Shown here piece by piece: positions 7,267-13,458 of a stretch of DNA of 13,458 bases. Source of the DNA: Acidobacteriota bacterium (lineage in GTDB: Bacteria > Acidobacteriota > UBA890 > WLXD01); NCBI GenBank assembly GCA_022571615.1, contig JACZXM010000031.1, positions 1-13,458 on the forward strand, in the 5' to 3' direction. The position numbers and the translations under genes are program-made. Under the pieces are notes generated by a model. It did not search any database and was not told where the DNA came from. It was given only the letters and a program-made list of their open reading frames with translations. Positions within the stretch are counted from its first letter, which is position 1, and the number at the start of each line of letters is the position of its first letter.

Positions 7267-7273
7267 AAGGAGG
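7267..7273 (+). promoter_or_regulatory. Near-perfect ribosome binding site of the cold-shock gene
   Basis: AAGGAGG lies 5 bases before the ATG at 7279. It fixes the start codon and indicates high translation. Confidence 0.8.
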
Positions 7274-7278
7274 AGAAA

Positions 7279-7479
7279 ATGGCTACAGGCACTGTCAAGT
7301 GGTTCAACGACACCAAGGGATACGGGTTCATCGCGCAGGACGACGGCCCGGACGTGTTCGTGCACCAGACCGCAATCGAGATGTCCGGGCACCGCACCCT
7401 GACCGAGAACCAGAAGGTCGAGTTCGACATTCAGCAGGGCCCGAAGGGTCCGCAAGCGTCCAACGTCCGCGGCATCTGA
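7279..7479 (+). CDS. csp: CspA-family cold-shock protein
   Basis: A 66-residue single cold-shock domain, the full length of the family. It begins [20 protein letters not shown] and contains RNP1 (KGYGFI, residues 13-18) and RNP2 (VFVHQ), which bind single-stranded RNA and DNA. These proteins melt RNA structure during cold shock or act as constitutive RNA chaperones. The domain ends in the usual GPQASNVR. The start is unambiguous because of the strong ribosome binding site. The gene has its own leader and a strong terminator downstream, so it is probably a single-gene transcript. RNP2 has Gln where many homologues have Phe/Ile-Ser, a small variation. Confidence 0.96.
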   Translation: MATGTVKWFNDTKGYGFIAQDDGPDVFVHQTAIEMSGHRTLTENQKVEFDIQQGPKGPQASNVRGI

Positions 7480-7497
7480 GAACGGAATGCGGAACCT

Positions 7498-7519
7498 GAG
7501 CGTCCGGGATCGGGCGCTC
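7498..7519 (+). terminator. Hairpin downstream of the cold-shock gene
   Basis: The left arm GAGCGTCCG pairs with CGGGCGCTC, nine pairs with one G-U and a GGAT loop, starting 18 bases after the stop codon. No T run follows, so it is more likely a 3'-end stabilising stem or an auxiliary to the next hairpin than a terminator by itself. Confidence 0.45.
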
Positions 7520-7532
7520 ATCGAAGGTTCTG

Positions 7533-7575
7533 GCGCGTCGCCTTCACCGTAGGGTGGGGCGGCGCGCTTTTATTT
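7533..7575 (+). terminator. Intrinsic terminator of the cold-shock gene
   Basis: A long stem pairs GCGCGTCGCC (7533-7542) with GGCGGCGCGC (7558-7567) and is extended inside by CACC/GGTG around a GTAG loop. It is followed directly by TTTTATTT (7568-7575). This is the classic rho-independent layout. Confidence 0.85.
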
Positions 7576-7634
7576 AAGTTCGAGGGCGCGGCGCGAGCGC
7601 GTGCACGGCGCCTCCCAGAACAGGACGTGTGTGT

Positions 7635-7886
7635 ATGGCTAGACGAAGCAGGATGTCGGTACTGAAACGACAGCGAGAGGCCCAGAAGCGACAGCGGGAA
7701 AGGCGCAAGGCCGAAAAAGCAGCGCTCAAGCGAGAGCGGCGCCACGGCAAGAAGCCCGGCACCGTCATGGCGTCGCGTGAAGAGCTCATCGGACTCGGGA
7801 TCGTACAGCCAGAGGAGGCGACCGGTGAGGAATCCGAATCCGAATCCGAAACTGAATCTGAATCCGGGGACGGCAAACCGGAATAG
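7635..7886 (+). CDS. Small highly charged protein of unknown function
   Basis: 83 residues from ATG 7635 (AGGA at 7622-7625, 9 bases upstream); ATG 7653 is an alternative start. Residues ~1-42 are strongly basic and predicted helical (SVLKRQREAQKRQRERRKAE, then KAALKRERRHGKK). The middle is VMASREELIGLGIV, and the tail is acidic, with six Glu-Ser/Thr pairs encoded by a hexanucleotide repeat. It has no cysteines, membrane segment or signal peptide. The basic arm suggests nucleic-acid or ribosome contact; that is inference. It lies just after the cold-shock terminator and 49 bp before the peptidase gene. I have a vague memory of similar proteins near csp genes but cannot name a family. Confidence 0.6.
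   Translation: MARRSRMSVLKRQREAQKRQRERRKAEKAALKRERRHGKKPGTVMASREELIGLGIVQPEEATGEESESESETESESGDGKPE
7830..7865 (+). repeat. Six tandem hexanucleotides (GAATCC type)
   Basis: Units are GAATCC x3, GAAACT, GAATCT, GAATCC. Each encodes Glu-Ser or Glu-Thr. A 6-bp unit keeps the frame, so gain or loss of units would change only the length of the acidic tail. Confidence 0.8.
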
Positions 7887-7935
7887 AAAGGCCTCTTGGC
7901 GCGGAGTGCTCGCGGCAGCGAAACAAGATGACTTC

Positions 7936-9753
7936 ATGAGGGCAGTGCGAACCCTGGTGCTCGGTGCCATCGTTGTGGCGGTGTGCTCCTGGGCGGCAGC
8001 ATCACCCCGGCAGGATGATGATCTTGCCAGCCGCATTCGTGAGCGCATCACGGCCGCCGGCCTGATGGAGCAGACCGAGGCGATCGTCCGGTACGAGCGT
8101 CCGTCGGGAAGCGTCGGTGAGAACGCTGCCATCGACCACATCGTCGCCACCCTGCGCGGCGACGGGATCCCGGTGCAGGTACATGAGTTCCGGGCCTGGA
8201 CCTCCGATCCGGTGGCAGCGAGCGTCGAGCTGGTCGGGGCGGGCTTCGCTCCCGATGCGATCACGGCTGCCTACTCAGGTTCGGTGGAGGGACTCGAGGC
8301 CCGCATCGTGGTTCTGGGCTCGGTCGACGACCTGCCGCCGATCGATCGGTTCACCGGTGAGCTGCTCAGCGTCGCGGTTCCGGGCAGCCTGTCCGTCAAC
8401 GGTGCGATCGCGCTGGTGCAGGGCCTGCCGATGCCCGAGGCGGCCTGGAAACTCGAGCGCATGGGCGCCGTGGGCGCCATCTTCATCAACCGTGCCGAGC
8501 GCCTCAACGAGCTCATTACCACCACCGTCTGGGGCAGTCCATCGTTGCGCAACCGGCATCGAAACCCGAGCCTGCCGGTGGCGCAGGTACGCAATAGCGA
8601 CGGGCAGCGGTTGATCGAAGCCGCCGCCGCCGGCGCCAAGGTTCGTCTCTCGGTGCGCACCGACAGCGGCTGGAGGACGCTCCGACTGGTGGTTGCGCGC
8701 ATCGATCCCGGCCACGAAGCTCCCTACGTGTTGCTGGGTGGACACATCGACGCGTGGTACCACGGCGCCACCGACGAGGGCGCCTCCAACGCCGCCATGC
8801 TGGAGCTGGCGCGGGCGTTTTGGCTCCAGCGCGATCAGCTGCAGCGAGGATTGGTGGTGGCTTGGTGGCCGGGGCACAGCAACGGCCGCTATGCCGGCTC
8901 CACGTGGTTCGCCGACCACGCCTTCGGCGAGCTCACCCAGCGGGCGATCGCGTACCTCAATGTCGACGGCATCGGGCAGAAGGACGCGCGCCGGTTCAGC
9001 GCCGCGGCGACCGCGTCGCTCGGTGGCCTGGCGCGTGAGGTGATCGCCACCGTGACCGCGGACGAGGCACCGGTGCGAGCCCCCGGGCGCAACTCCGACC
9101 AGTCGTTCAACGGCATCGGTCTGCCGTTACTGCAGTTCAACCACAGCCGTCTGCCCGAGGACGGTGGCTACTGGTGGTGGCACACGCCCGAGGACACGAT
9201 CGACAAGGTCGACCCACAGGTGCTCGAGACCGACACCGAGCTGTACGCCAAGGCGCTGGTGCGGCTGCTGGCGGACCCGGCGCCGCCGATCGACATGGTG
9301 GCGGAGGTCGACGCGCTGATCGAGCTGCTCGAGGACATCGCCGGTGCCGCCGGCGAGGATCTGGATCTATCGGGCAGCCTGGATCGAGCCCGGAAGCTGC
9401 GGTCGCAAGCGGCGCAACTGCAGCATGCGCTGGCGGCCGGGGCCGGCGACGAGCACGCTGCGATCCGGCTCCTGAGGCCGCTCTATCGGGTGCTGGGCAC
9501 GCGCTCCGGTCCGTTCCACCCGGACCCGGCGATCGAGTACGGATTGCTGCCGGGCCTGGCACCGGCCCGAGACCTGGCACAGATGGACCCCGCGTCGGAT
9601 CGCTACGGGTTCACCCTCATCGACCTGATGCGCGAGCGCAACCGGCTTGATGAGGCGCTCGAGACCGCCATGGCCGTCGCCGCGAGCGCCTTGCGCTGCT
9701 TCAGCCACGGCTTGCTGCCGCGGAAAGCTGAGGCGGCTACGCAGCGGTGCTGA
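7936..9753 (+). CDS. Exported M28-family (Zn aminopeptidase-like) protein with altered active site
   Basis: 605 residues from ATG 7936; GTG 7906 is an alternative, and no clear ribosome binding site is seen for either. Residues 1-23 form a signal peptide (hydrophobic LVLGAIVVAV, cleavage near WAAA-S). Residues ~90-245 look like a PA-type insert as in glutamate carboxypeptidase-like M28 proteins. The peptidase core follows: H270 and D272 in LLGGHIDAW, D280 in GATDEGASN, D344 in LNVDGIG, H416 in WWWHTPEDT. The Glu-Glu pair (general base plus zinc ligand) expected near 313-314 is absent; the site reads WPGHSNGRYAGS. Residues ~450-560 are a helical C-terminal extension. It may be a peptidase with altered chemistry or a binding protein. 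Its 3' end overlaps the convergent GMC gene by 17 bp. Confidence 0.85.
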   Translation: MRAVRTLVLGAIVVAVCSWAAASPRQDDDLASRIRERITAAGLMEQTEAIVRYERPSGSVGENAAIDHIVATLRGDGIPVQVHEFRAWTSDPVAASVELVGAGFAPDAITAAYSGSVEGLEARIVVLGSVDDLPPIDRFTGELLSVAVPGSLSVNGAIALVQGLPMPEAAWKLERMGAVGAIFINRAERLNELITTTVWGSPSLRNRHRNPSLPVAQVRNSDGQRLIEAAAAGAKVRLSVRTDSGWRTLRLVVARIDPGHEAPYVLLGGHIDAWYHGATDEGASNAAMLELARAFWLQRDQLQRGLVVAWWPGHSNGRYAGSTWFADHAFGELTQRAIAYLNVDGIGQKDARRFSAAATASLGGLAREVIATVTADEAPVRAPGRNSDQSFNGIGLPLLQFNHSRLPEDGGYWWWHTPEDTIDKVDPQVLETDTELYAKALVRLLADPAPPIDMVAEVDALIELLEDIAGAAGEDLDLSGSLDRARKLRSQAAQLQHALAAGAGDEHAAIRLLRPLYRVLGTRSGPFHPDPAIEYGLLPGLAPARDLAQMDPASDRYGFTLIDLMRERNRLDEALETAMAVAASALRCFSHGLLPRKAEAATQRC

Positions 9754-11326
9754 GATCTCCTGCGATCGCCGCCGCAGTTCGCAGCGTCAGCGCCACGAAG
9801 GTATTGGTGCCGTTCGTGCAACCGGGGCTCACGCAGGTGGGGGCGCCGGCGATCCAGAGGTTGTCGTGATCCCACGTACGGCCCGCAGGATTCACCACAC
9901 TGGAGCTCGGGTCCTCGCCCATCCGGCAGCCGCCGCACGGATGGTCGAGATAGCCACCGGTCCCGGTCGTCAGCAGCCTGCCGCCGCCGCGCCTCACCAG
10001 TTGTTCAAAGATCGCATGGATCTTGGCGTGGGTGTGATCGCGCAGCGCCAACGACTCGTCGTGGTCGAGCATTTCGATGCGCGGCAGAGGATCGCCCCAG
10101 TCGTTGGTGCGGTCCGGATCGAGCGTCAGGCGGCTGTCGCGCGAGGGAATCACGTCGTAGTAGGCGCGAACGCGGGCGCAGCCGCGCTCGGTACGGGACC
10201 GCCAGTCCTGCAGGATCGCGTCGCCCAGCAGCAGGTTGCCCGCATCGTCGCGCAACCGCGGCTGACGACCGTAGGTGGACTCGAAGATGCGCAGATCGTG
10301 GCGCACGTACGGGCTGCCCTCCGACAGGCGCATGAACTTGCGCGTTACCAGCGTGTTGTAGCCATTGATCCCCGGGTAGATCTTGACCGGCACCTCGATC
10401 ATCGCGCTCACCGGCCGGTGCCCACCCATGTACCGTCCGAGAAGCCCTGAGCTGTTGGCCAGCCCGTCCGGGTAGCCGGGCGCGGCGGACAGCAACAGCA
10501 GGTGGCTGCTCCACGCGTAGCCCGCAGCGAGCACGAAAGTGGAGGCCTCGAACTGCACCGGCTTGGCGCTGTCGCGGTGCACCGCGAGCGCCCGCACGAC
10601 CTTTGCGCTGCCGGGATCGACCTGCAGCCGGCGCACGAGGGTGCGGTCCACCACCTCGATGGCACCGCGCTCGAGCAGTTGCTGGAAGGTGAAATCGGGC
10701 GAGTACTTGGCACCGGTGGGGCAGATGGTGCAGGTATCGCAGCGCTGGCATATCGAGCGGCCGTCGTAGACGCGGGTGTTCTTGGCCGAGGGCGTGTTCC
10801 AGAACGGAATGCCCGCCCTGGCGGCCCAGTCGCGGTAGGCGCGCAGGTTCGGGTTCATCGGGTGCGGGTCCATCGGATAGGGATCCGAGCGGGGATCCTC
10901 GCCAACCGGTCCGACCTCCCCCGCCACCCCCATGCGCCGCTCCCCCTCGCAGTAGAACGGCTCGATGTCCTCCCACTGAATCGGCCAGTCGAACCCGACA
11001 CCGTAGAGCGAGCGGATGCGGAAGTCCTCACGCGAGAACCGCGGCACGGTGCCACCCCAGTGCAGCGCCGATCCTCCTAGCGCCATGGTGCGCGAGATGA
11101 TCCCTTCCGCCGCCTGGTCAGCGATGGTGTCGCCCGGCCAGGCGTTCTCGCCGTAATCGAGGCTACGCTGCCGGTGCGCGAACCGATCCGCCAGATCGAA
11201 GAAGGTCGAGCCCGCCTCGACCACCGTCACCGACAAATCCGTGGTCTCCGTCAGCCGGGCGGCCATCATCGCTCCGGTGATCCCACCGCCGATGATGCAA
11301 ACGTCGCTTTGCACCGAGCGTGTCAT
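9737..11326 (-). CDS. FAD-dependent GMC oxidoreductase with a four-Cys cluster
   Basis: 529 residues; ATG at 11324-11326 overlaps the TGA of the upstream subunit-3 gene (ATGA), with GGGGAG upstream. FAD binding is shown by CIIGGGITGAMMA (residues 10-22), E37 at the end of the second strand, and GGSALHWGG (84-92). Residues 193-202 are C-x2-C-x2-C-x2-C (CQRCDTCTIC) followed by PTGAKYS, a spacing suited to an iron-sulfur cluster. The catalytic His is H462 in DHPCGGCRMG (usual form HPxGTCRMG), and the second catalytic position is N508 near GTNTF. Family members oxidise sugars, alcohols or polyols and pass electrons to cytochromes. There is no signal peptide, so export would rely on the Tat signal of its partner. 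The substrate is unknown. Confidence 0.9.
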   Translation of the reverse strand: MTRSVQSDVCIIGGGITGAMMAARLTETTDLSVTVVEAGSTFFDLADRFAHRQRSLDYGENAWPGDTIADQAAEGIISRTMALGGSALHWGGTVPRFSREDFRIRSLYGVGFDWPIQWEDIEPFYCEGERRMGVAGEVGPVGEDPRSDPYPMDPHPMNPNLRAYRDWAARAGIPFWNTPSAKNTRVYDGRSICQRCDTCTICPTGAKYSPDFTFQQLLERGAIEVVDRTLVRRLQVDPGSAKVVRALAVHRDSAKPVQFEASTFVLAAGYAWSSHLLLLSAAPGYPDGLANSSGLLGRYMGGHRPVSAMIEVPVKIYPGINGYNTLVTRKFMRLSEGSPYVRHDLRIFESTYGRQPRLRDDAGNLLLGDAILQDWRSRTERGCARVRAYYDVIPSRDSRLTLDPDRTNDWGDPLPRIEMLDHDESLALRDHTHAKIHAIFEQLVRRGGGRLLTTGTGGYLDHPCGGCRMGEDPSSSVVNPAGRTWDHDNLWIAGAPTCVSPGCTNGTNTFVALTLRTAAAIAGDLSTAA

Positions 11327-11979
11327 TCGGCCCGCTCCCCGGGGGGCTGGATCGGCGCCAGGGCCTCGACATCGGTGAACAGACCCCGGCAGGTCTCACG
11401 CCGGATCGCCATGCCGTAGCATCGGTCGGTGGCTTCGGAGCTGCGGTAGTAGTGGGCCAGCAGATCGACCGCCAGGTGGGTGCCGTCGGGTCGGGCTGGA
11501 AGGCGCTGCATGTCCGGGGCCGCCTGCTCGATCACCTCGGCCAGCAACTGGCGCAGATCGCCGGCGTCCAGATCCTCGAGTCGTGCGCCGAACCGCGCGC
11601 CTGCGGCCGCCCGCAGGTTGGCAATGTCGTCCGCATAGCCCAGCGCGGGGTGAAGGGCCGTCCGCCGCAGGCGTGTGAAGCCGTACCCGGCGTCCATCTC
11701 GGCGTCCGGGTGATAGTCGCGGTGCCAGCGCAGGAACGACTCGATCACCCCCGAGCGCTCCCCGGCCGTTAGCTCGGCCGGCAGCAGCGCCCCAGCCAGT
11801 CGCTCCAGCAGCTCCCGGTCGAGATCGGATCCGGGGCTCACCTGGGGTGAGAGAACGGAAACACTCTTGGCCAGCGGACCCGCCACGCTGTTTACCTGGG
11901 GCGTGCCGGTGGCGATCCCGGTTGCAGATGAGACCGCGGCAACCACGAAGCTGCGACGGGTCAGCTTGTTGCGGCGCAA
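11323..11979 (-). CDS. Gluconate 2-dehydrogenase subunit 3-like protein, Tat-exported
   Basis: 218 residues from TTG 11979. The frame also contains GTG 11985, but that codon overlaps the AGGAGG ribosome binding site, whereas TTG 11979 sits 5 bases after it. A twin-arginine signal is at residues 6-20 (LTRRSFVVAAVSSATG). The remainder is the helical subunit-3 (gamma) family, with LERLAGALLPAELTAGERSG, IESFLRWHRDYHP and AIRRETCRGLFTDVEAL. In characterised gluconate and glucose dehydrogenases this small subunit carries the flavoprotein partner through the Tat pathway and stabilises it. The 4-bp overlap with the GMC gene supports translational coupling and a complex. It lies 67 bp downstream of the redoxin gene on the same strand. 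Confidence 0.85.
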   Translation of the reverse strand: MRRNKLTRRSFVVAAVSSATGIATGTPQVNSVAGPLAKSVSVLSPQVSPGSDLDRELLERLAGALLPAELTAGERSGVIESFLRWHRDYHPDAEMDAGYGFTRLRRTALHPALGYADDIANLRAAAGARFGARLEDLDAGDLRQLLAEVIEQAAPDMQRLPARPDGTHLAVDLLAHYYRSSEATDRCYGMAIRRETCRGLFTDVEALAPIQPPGERAE

Positions 11980-11984
11980 GTGCA

Positions 11985-11990
11985 CCTCCT
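11985..11990 (-). promoter_or_regulatory. Ribosome binding site that indicates a TTG start
   Basis: On the minus strand AGGAGG occupies 11990-11985, with TTG at 11979-11977 five bases later. The alternative GTG at 11985 uses the last G of this site and could not be served by it. Confidence 0.6.
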
Positions 11991-12046
11991 GGCAGGCCGT
12001 GGTGCAAGTGTGATGGGTCTGTTTACCACGCTTTGACTACAACCTG

Positions 12047-13458
12047 CTACTGGGGCTGGCGGGCGACTCTCAGCTGCAGCGGCACGTCCTGGCGGCGATA
12101 CAGGCAGACGCCGTTGACGTCCTCGCAGACGTAGTAGAGAGCGTATCCCTGCAACAACACCGGCCCCGCGGCCGCTCCGTCGGGTACCTGGATCTCGAGC
12201 TCGACCTTGCGCAGCTCTCGGCTCACCGCGGCCGGCGGGTTGGGGACCGTCAAAACTCGATGATCGACCTGCCAGCCTTCGGGAACGTCGACCCAGAACA
12301 CCAGGCCGTCCACCTCGTTGTTCCAGTGCGCCTTGATGGCGTCGTTGGGCACGAACGTGACATGGGCCCGCGTGCTGGCACCGGGTGCAACGGTGCTCGG
12401 CACCATCGTGCTCTCGGCGAGCACGAACTCACCTTGGTCACGGAGGATCCGATCGTTCAGCTCCGGCGGTGAGGACGGCTGCTGATCGATCGCGAAGCGT
12501 TGCGCAGGCCCCGCGAACTCGGCGCCTCCTGGCTCCACCACCAGGGGCGAGGGCACCTCACCGCGGGCGGCGATCTCCCGACGTGCCACCGGCACCCAGT
12601 CGTAGAACGGGTACGGCTTGTCCAATCGCGGACCGTATTGCTGGATGCGACGCCGCCAGATGTAGTTGTTGGGATCGACCTCTAGCGCCCGCTCCCAGTA
12701 GCGCACCGCGCGCTGGAAATCGCCCCTACGGGCCCGACTCGAGTCGTATCGGCGGCGATAGGCAACGCCGGTACGGAACAGCTCGTAACCGTGTCCAGGA
12801 TCCGCCGCCACCGCCGACTCGAAGGCAGCCAGTAGCTCGTCGATGTCGGTCTCATCCCCCCACAGGTACCGCTCGTGGGCGCGCGAGCGAAGAGCGGCCG
12901 GTCCATCTGACGTTGACTCAACAAGAGGGGAACCCGTCGCCGGCTGCGGCGAGGCGCTGGCCTCGACGCCCGGCGGCTCCGCAAACTCCACCTCGACGAA
13001 GGTCTTACGGAACTGCGCCAGCCGATCGCGTCGCGGCTGTATCTGACGAATGATCCCGTACTCGTCGATCGCCAGCGTCAGGGGAACCACTTGCACCTGC
13101 AGCAGGTCGAGCGAGTCGACCAGGATCGGCCAGTCCATCTGCTTCCACTGCATGAACAGTCTTGCCCGGTCGGGGTGCTGCTCCTGGATGATCCCCACCA
13201 TCTGGATCTCGCCTGCCTGCTGCCAAGCTGCCGTCGCGTCGTGCCACCCGGGCACGTGAACTCTGCAGCCTGCTCACCAGGACGCGAAGATGTGCAGGAT
13301 CAGCTTGTGACCGCGAAAGTCGGCGATGCTGCGCCGATTTCCTTCAACGTCGGGCAAGGATAGATCGGGAAATGACTGGCCGATCCGGAACGGAATCCCG
13401 TCGCGCTGCGGCGCAGCCTCGGGGGCAGGGGCACTGATCGCCAGCAAGACCAGCGCGC
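12047..13458 (-). CDS. TlpA-like redoxin with in-frame TGA (probable selenocysteine), TPR-like region and DsbD-alpha-like C-terminus; 5' end outside window
   Basis: The visible frame starts at codon 13456 and has 469 sense codons if the TGA at 13276-13274 is read through. Visible residues 1-17 are the end of a signal peptide (ALVLLAISAPAPEAA). Residues 21-150 are a TlpA/AhpC-TSA thioredoxin fold: FRIGQSFPDLSLPDVEGNRR, IADFRGHKLILHIFASW, then U61-A-G-C64, and the cis-Pro loop VVPLTLAIDEYG (P125). Residues ~195-280 resemble two TPR units (YLWGDETDIDELLAAFESAV; RAVRYWERALEVDPNN). Residues ~340-465 resemble the DsbD N-terminal (alpha) domain and end in YYVCEDVNGVCLY with C444 and C451, the only other cysteines. 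Conventional gene finding would start at GTG 13255 and lose the active site. Neighbouring genes use TGA as stop, so the code is not reassigned. The alternative is a sequencing error or a nonsense mutation of TGC. Confidence 0.8.
13224..13276 (-). promoter_or_regulatory. Candidate bacterial SECIS element
   Basis: In the mRNA (minus strand), the UGA (13276-13274) is followed after one base by an eight-pair lower helix: CAGGCTGC (13272-13265) with GCAGCTTG (13231-13224), including one G-U. Then comes an 8-by-8-base internal loop and a six-pair upper stem, CGTGCC (13256-13251) with GGCACG (13245-13240), closed by loop CGGGT (13250-13246). The loop begins 23 bases after the UGA and has G in its second position. 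Short upper stem, small loop with an early G, and this distance fit the published bacterial SECIS rules, in which SelB binds within the coding region. Confidence 0.6.

Larger units (their letters stand above)
6718..7278. other. Gene-poor stretch with one decayed gene and the cold-shock leader
   Basis: No intact gene is supported here. 6718-6859 holds nothing I recognise. 6860-7039 is a PIN-domain remnant. 7040-7160 shows nothing. 7165-7278 is the promoter/leader of the cold-shock gene, with two hairpins. A rightward open frame over 6805-7164 has no family character, and the PIN frame in the same stretch explains the sequence better. Confidence 0.5.

Noticed and set aside
9751..9753. TGA of the M28 gene as a second selenocysteine codon
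   Set aside because: The frame stays open beyond it only because it runs antisense to the GMC gene. No redox motif surrounds it and the M28 family does not call for Cys there.
1..13458. CRISPR array, tRNA or rRNA genes, insertion sequences
   Set aside because: I looked for spaced direct repeats, cloverleaf ends with CCA, rRNA signatures and transposase motifs with terminal repeats and saw none.

Overview
This window does not read like one continuous bacterial chromosome. Composition, codon habit and protein affinities change abruptly three times, so it looks like a composite metagenomic contig of at least four pieces. Piece 1 (about 1-700) is AT-rich, encodes an HD-domain nucleotidase-like protein and ends in degenerate 9-bp repeats; I associate this style with small AT-rich genomes such as Patescibacteria/CPR. 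Piece 2 (about 707-970) is GC-rich and codes for an internal fragment of a TolB/WD40-like (PD40) beta-propeller protein, planctomycete-like by recollection. Piece 3 (about 962-5036) is very GC-rich and looks like Burkholderiales: an RND efflux permease without its N-terminus, followed by a NodT/OprM-type outer-membrane lipoprotein without its C-terminus. Piece 4 (about 5022-13458) is a GC-rich proteobacterium-like genome. The reading frame stays open across two of the joins. Both joins fall on short motifs shared by the two partners ('SPD' at 962-970, 'TRARDR' at 5022-5039), which suits assembly chimerism or microhomology better than evolved fusion proteins.

Piece 4, left to right: the C-terminal PD-(D/E)XK nuclease half of an AddA/UvrD-like helicase-nuclease (+); a convergent DUF429 RNase H-fold protein (-); a decayed PIN-domain (VapC-like) remnant (+); a CspA-type cold-shock gene with a strong ribosome binding site, upstream hairpins and a good intrinsic terminator (+); a small highly charged hypothetical protein with a hexanucleotide repeat (+); and an exported M28-type peptidase that lacks the usual Glu-Glu pair (+). 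Convergent to these is a leftward gene set that is probably one operon: a TlpA-like redoxin, a Tat-exported gluconate-2-dehydrogenase subunit-3 homologue, and an FAD-dependent GMC oxidoreductase with a four-cysteine cluster.

The most notable observation is at the right end. The redoxin gene appears to stop at a TGA (13274-13276), but the frame continues without a break for 408 more codons. The TGA sits exactly where the first Cys of the Trp-Cys-x-x-Cys active site should be, giving W-U-A-G-C. Just downstream the mRNA can fold into a bacterial SECIS-like element. I interpret this as an unannotated selenoprotein: a periplasmic UxxC redoxin with a TPR-like middle and a C-terminal DsbD-alpha-like domain carrying the only other two cysteines of the visible protein. 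It is encoded immediately upstream of an exported flavoprotein dehydrogenase.
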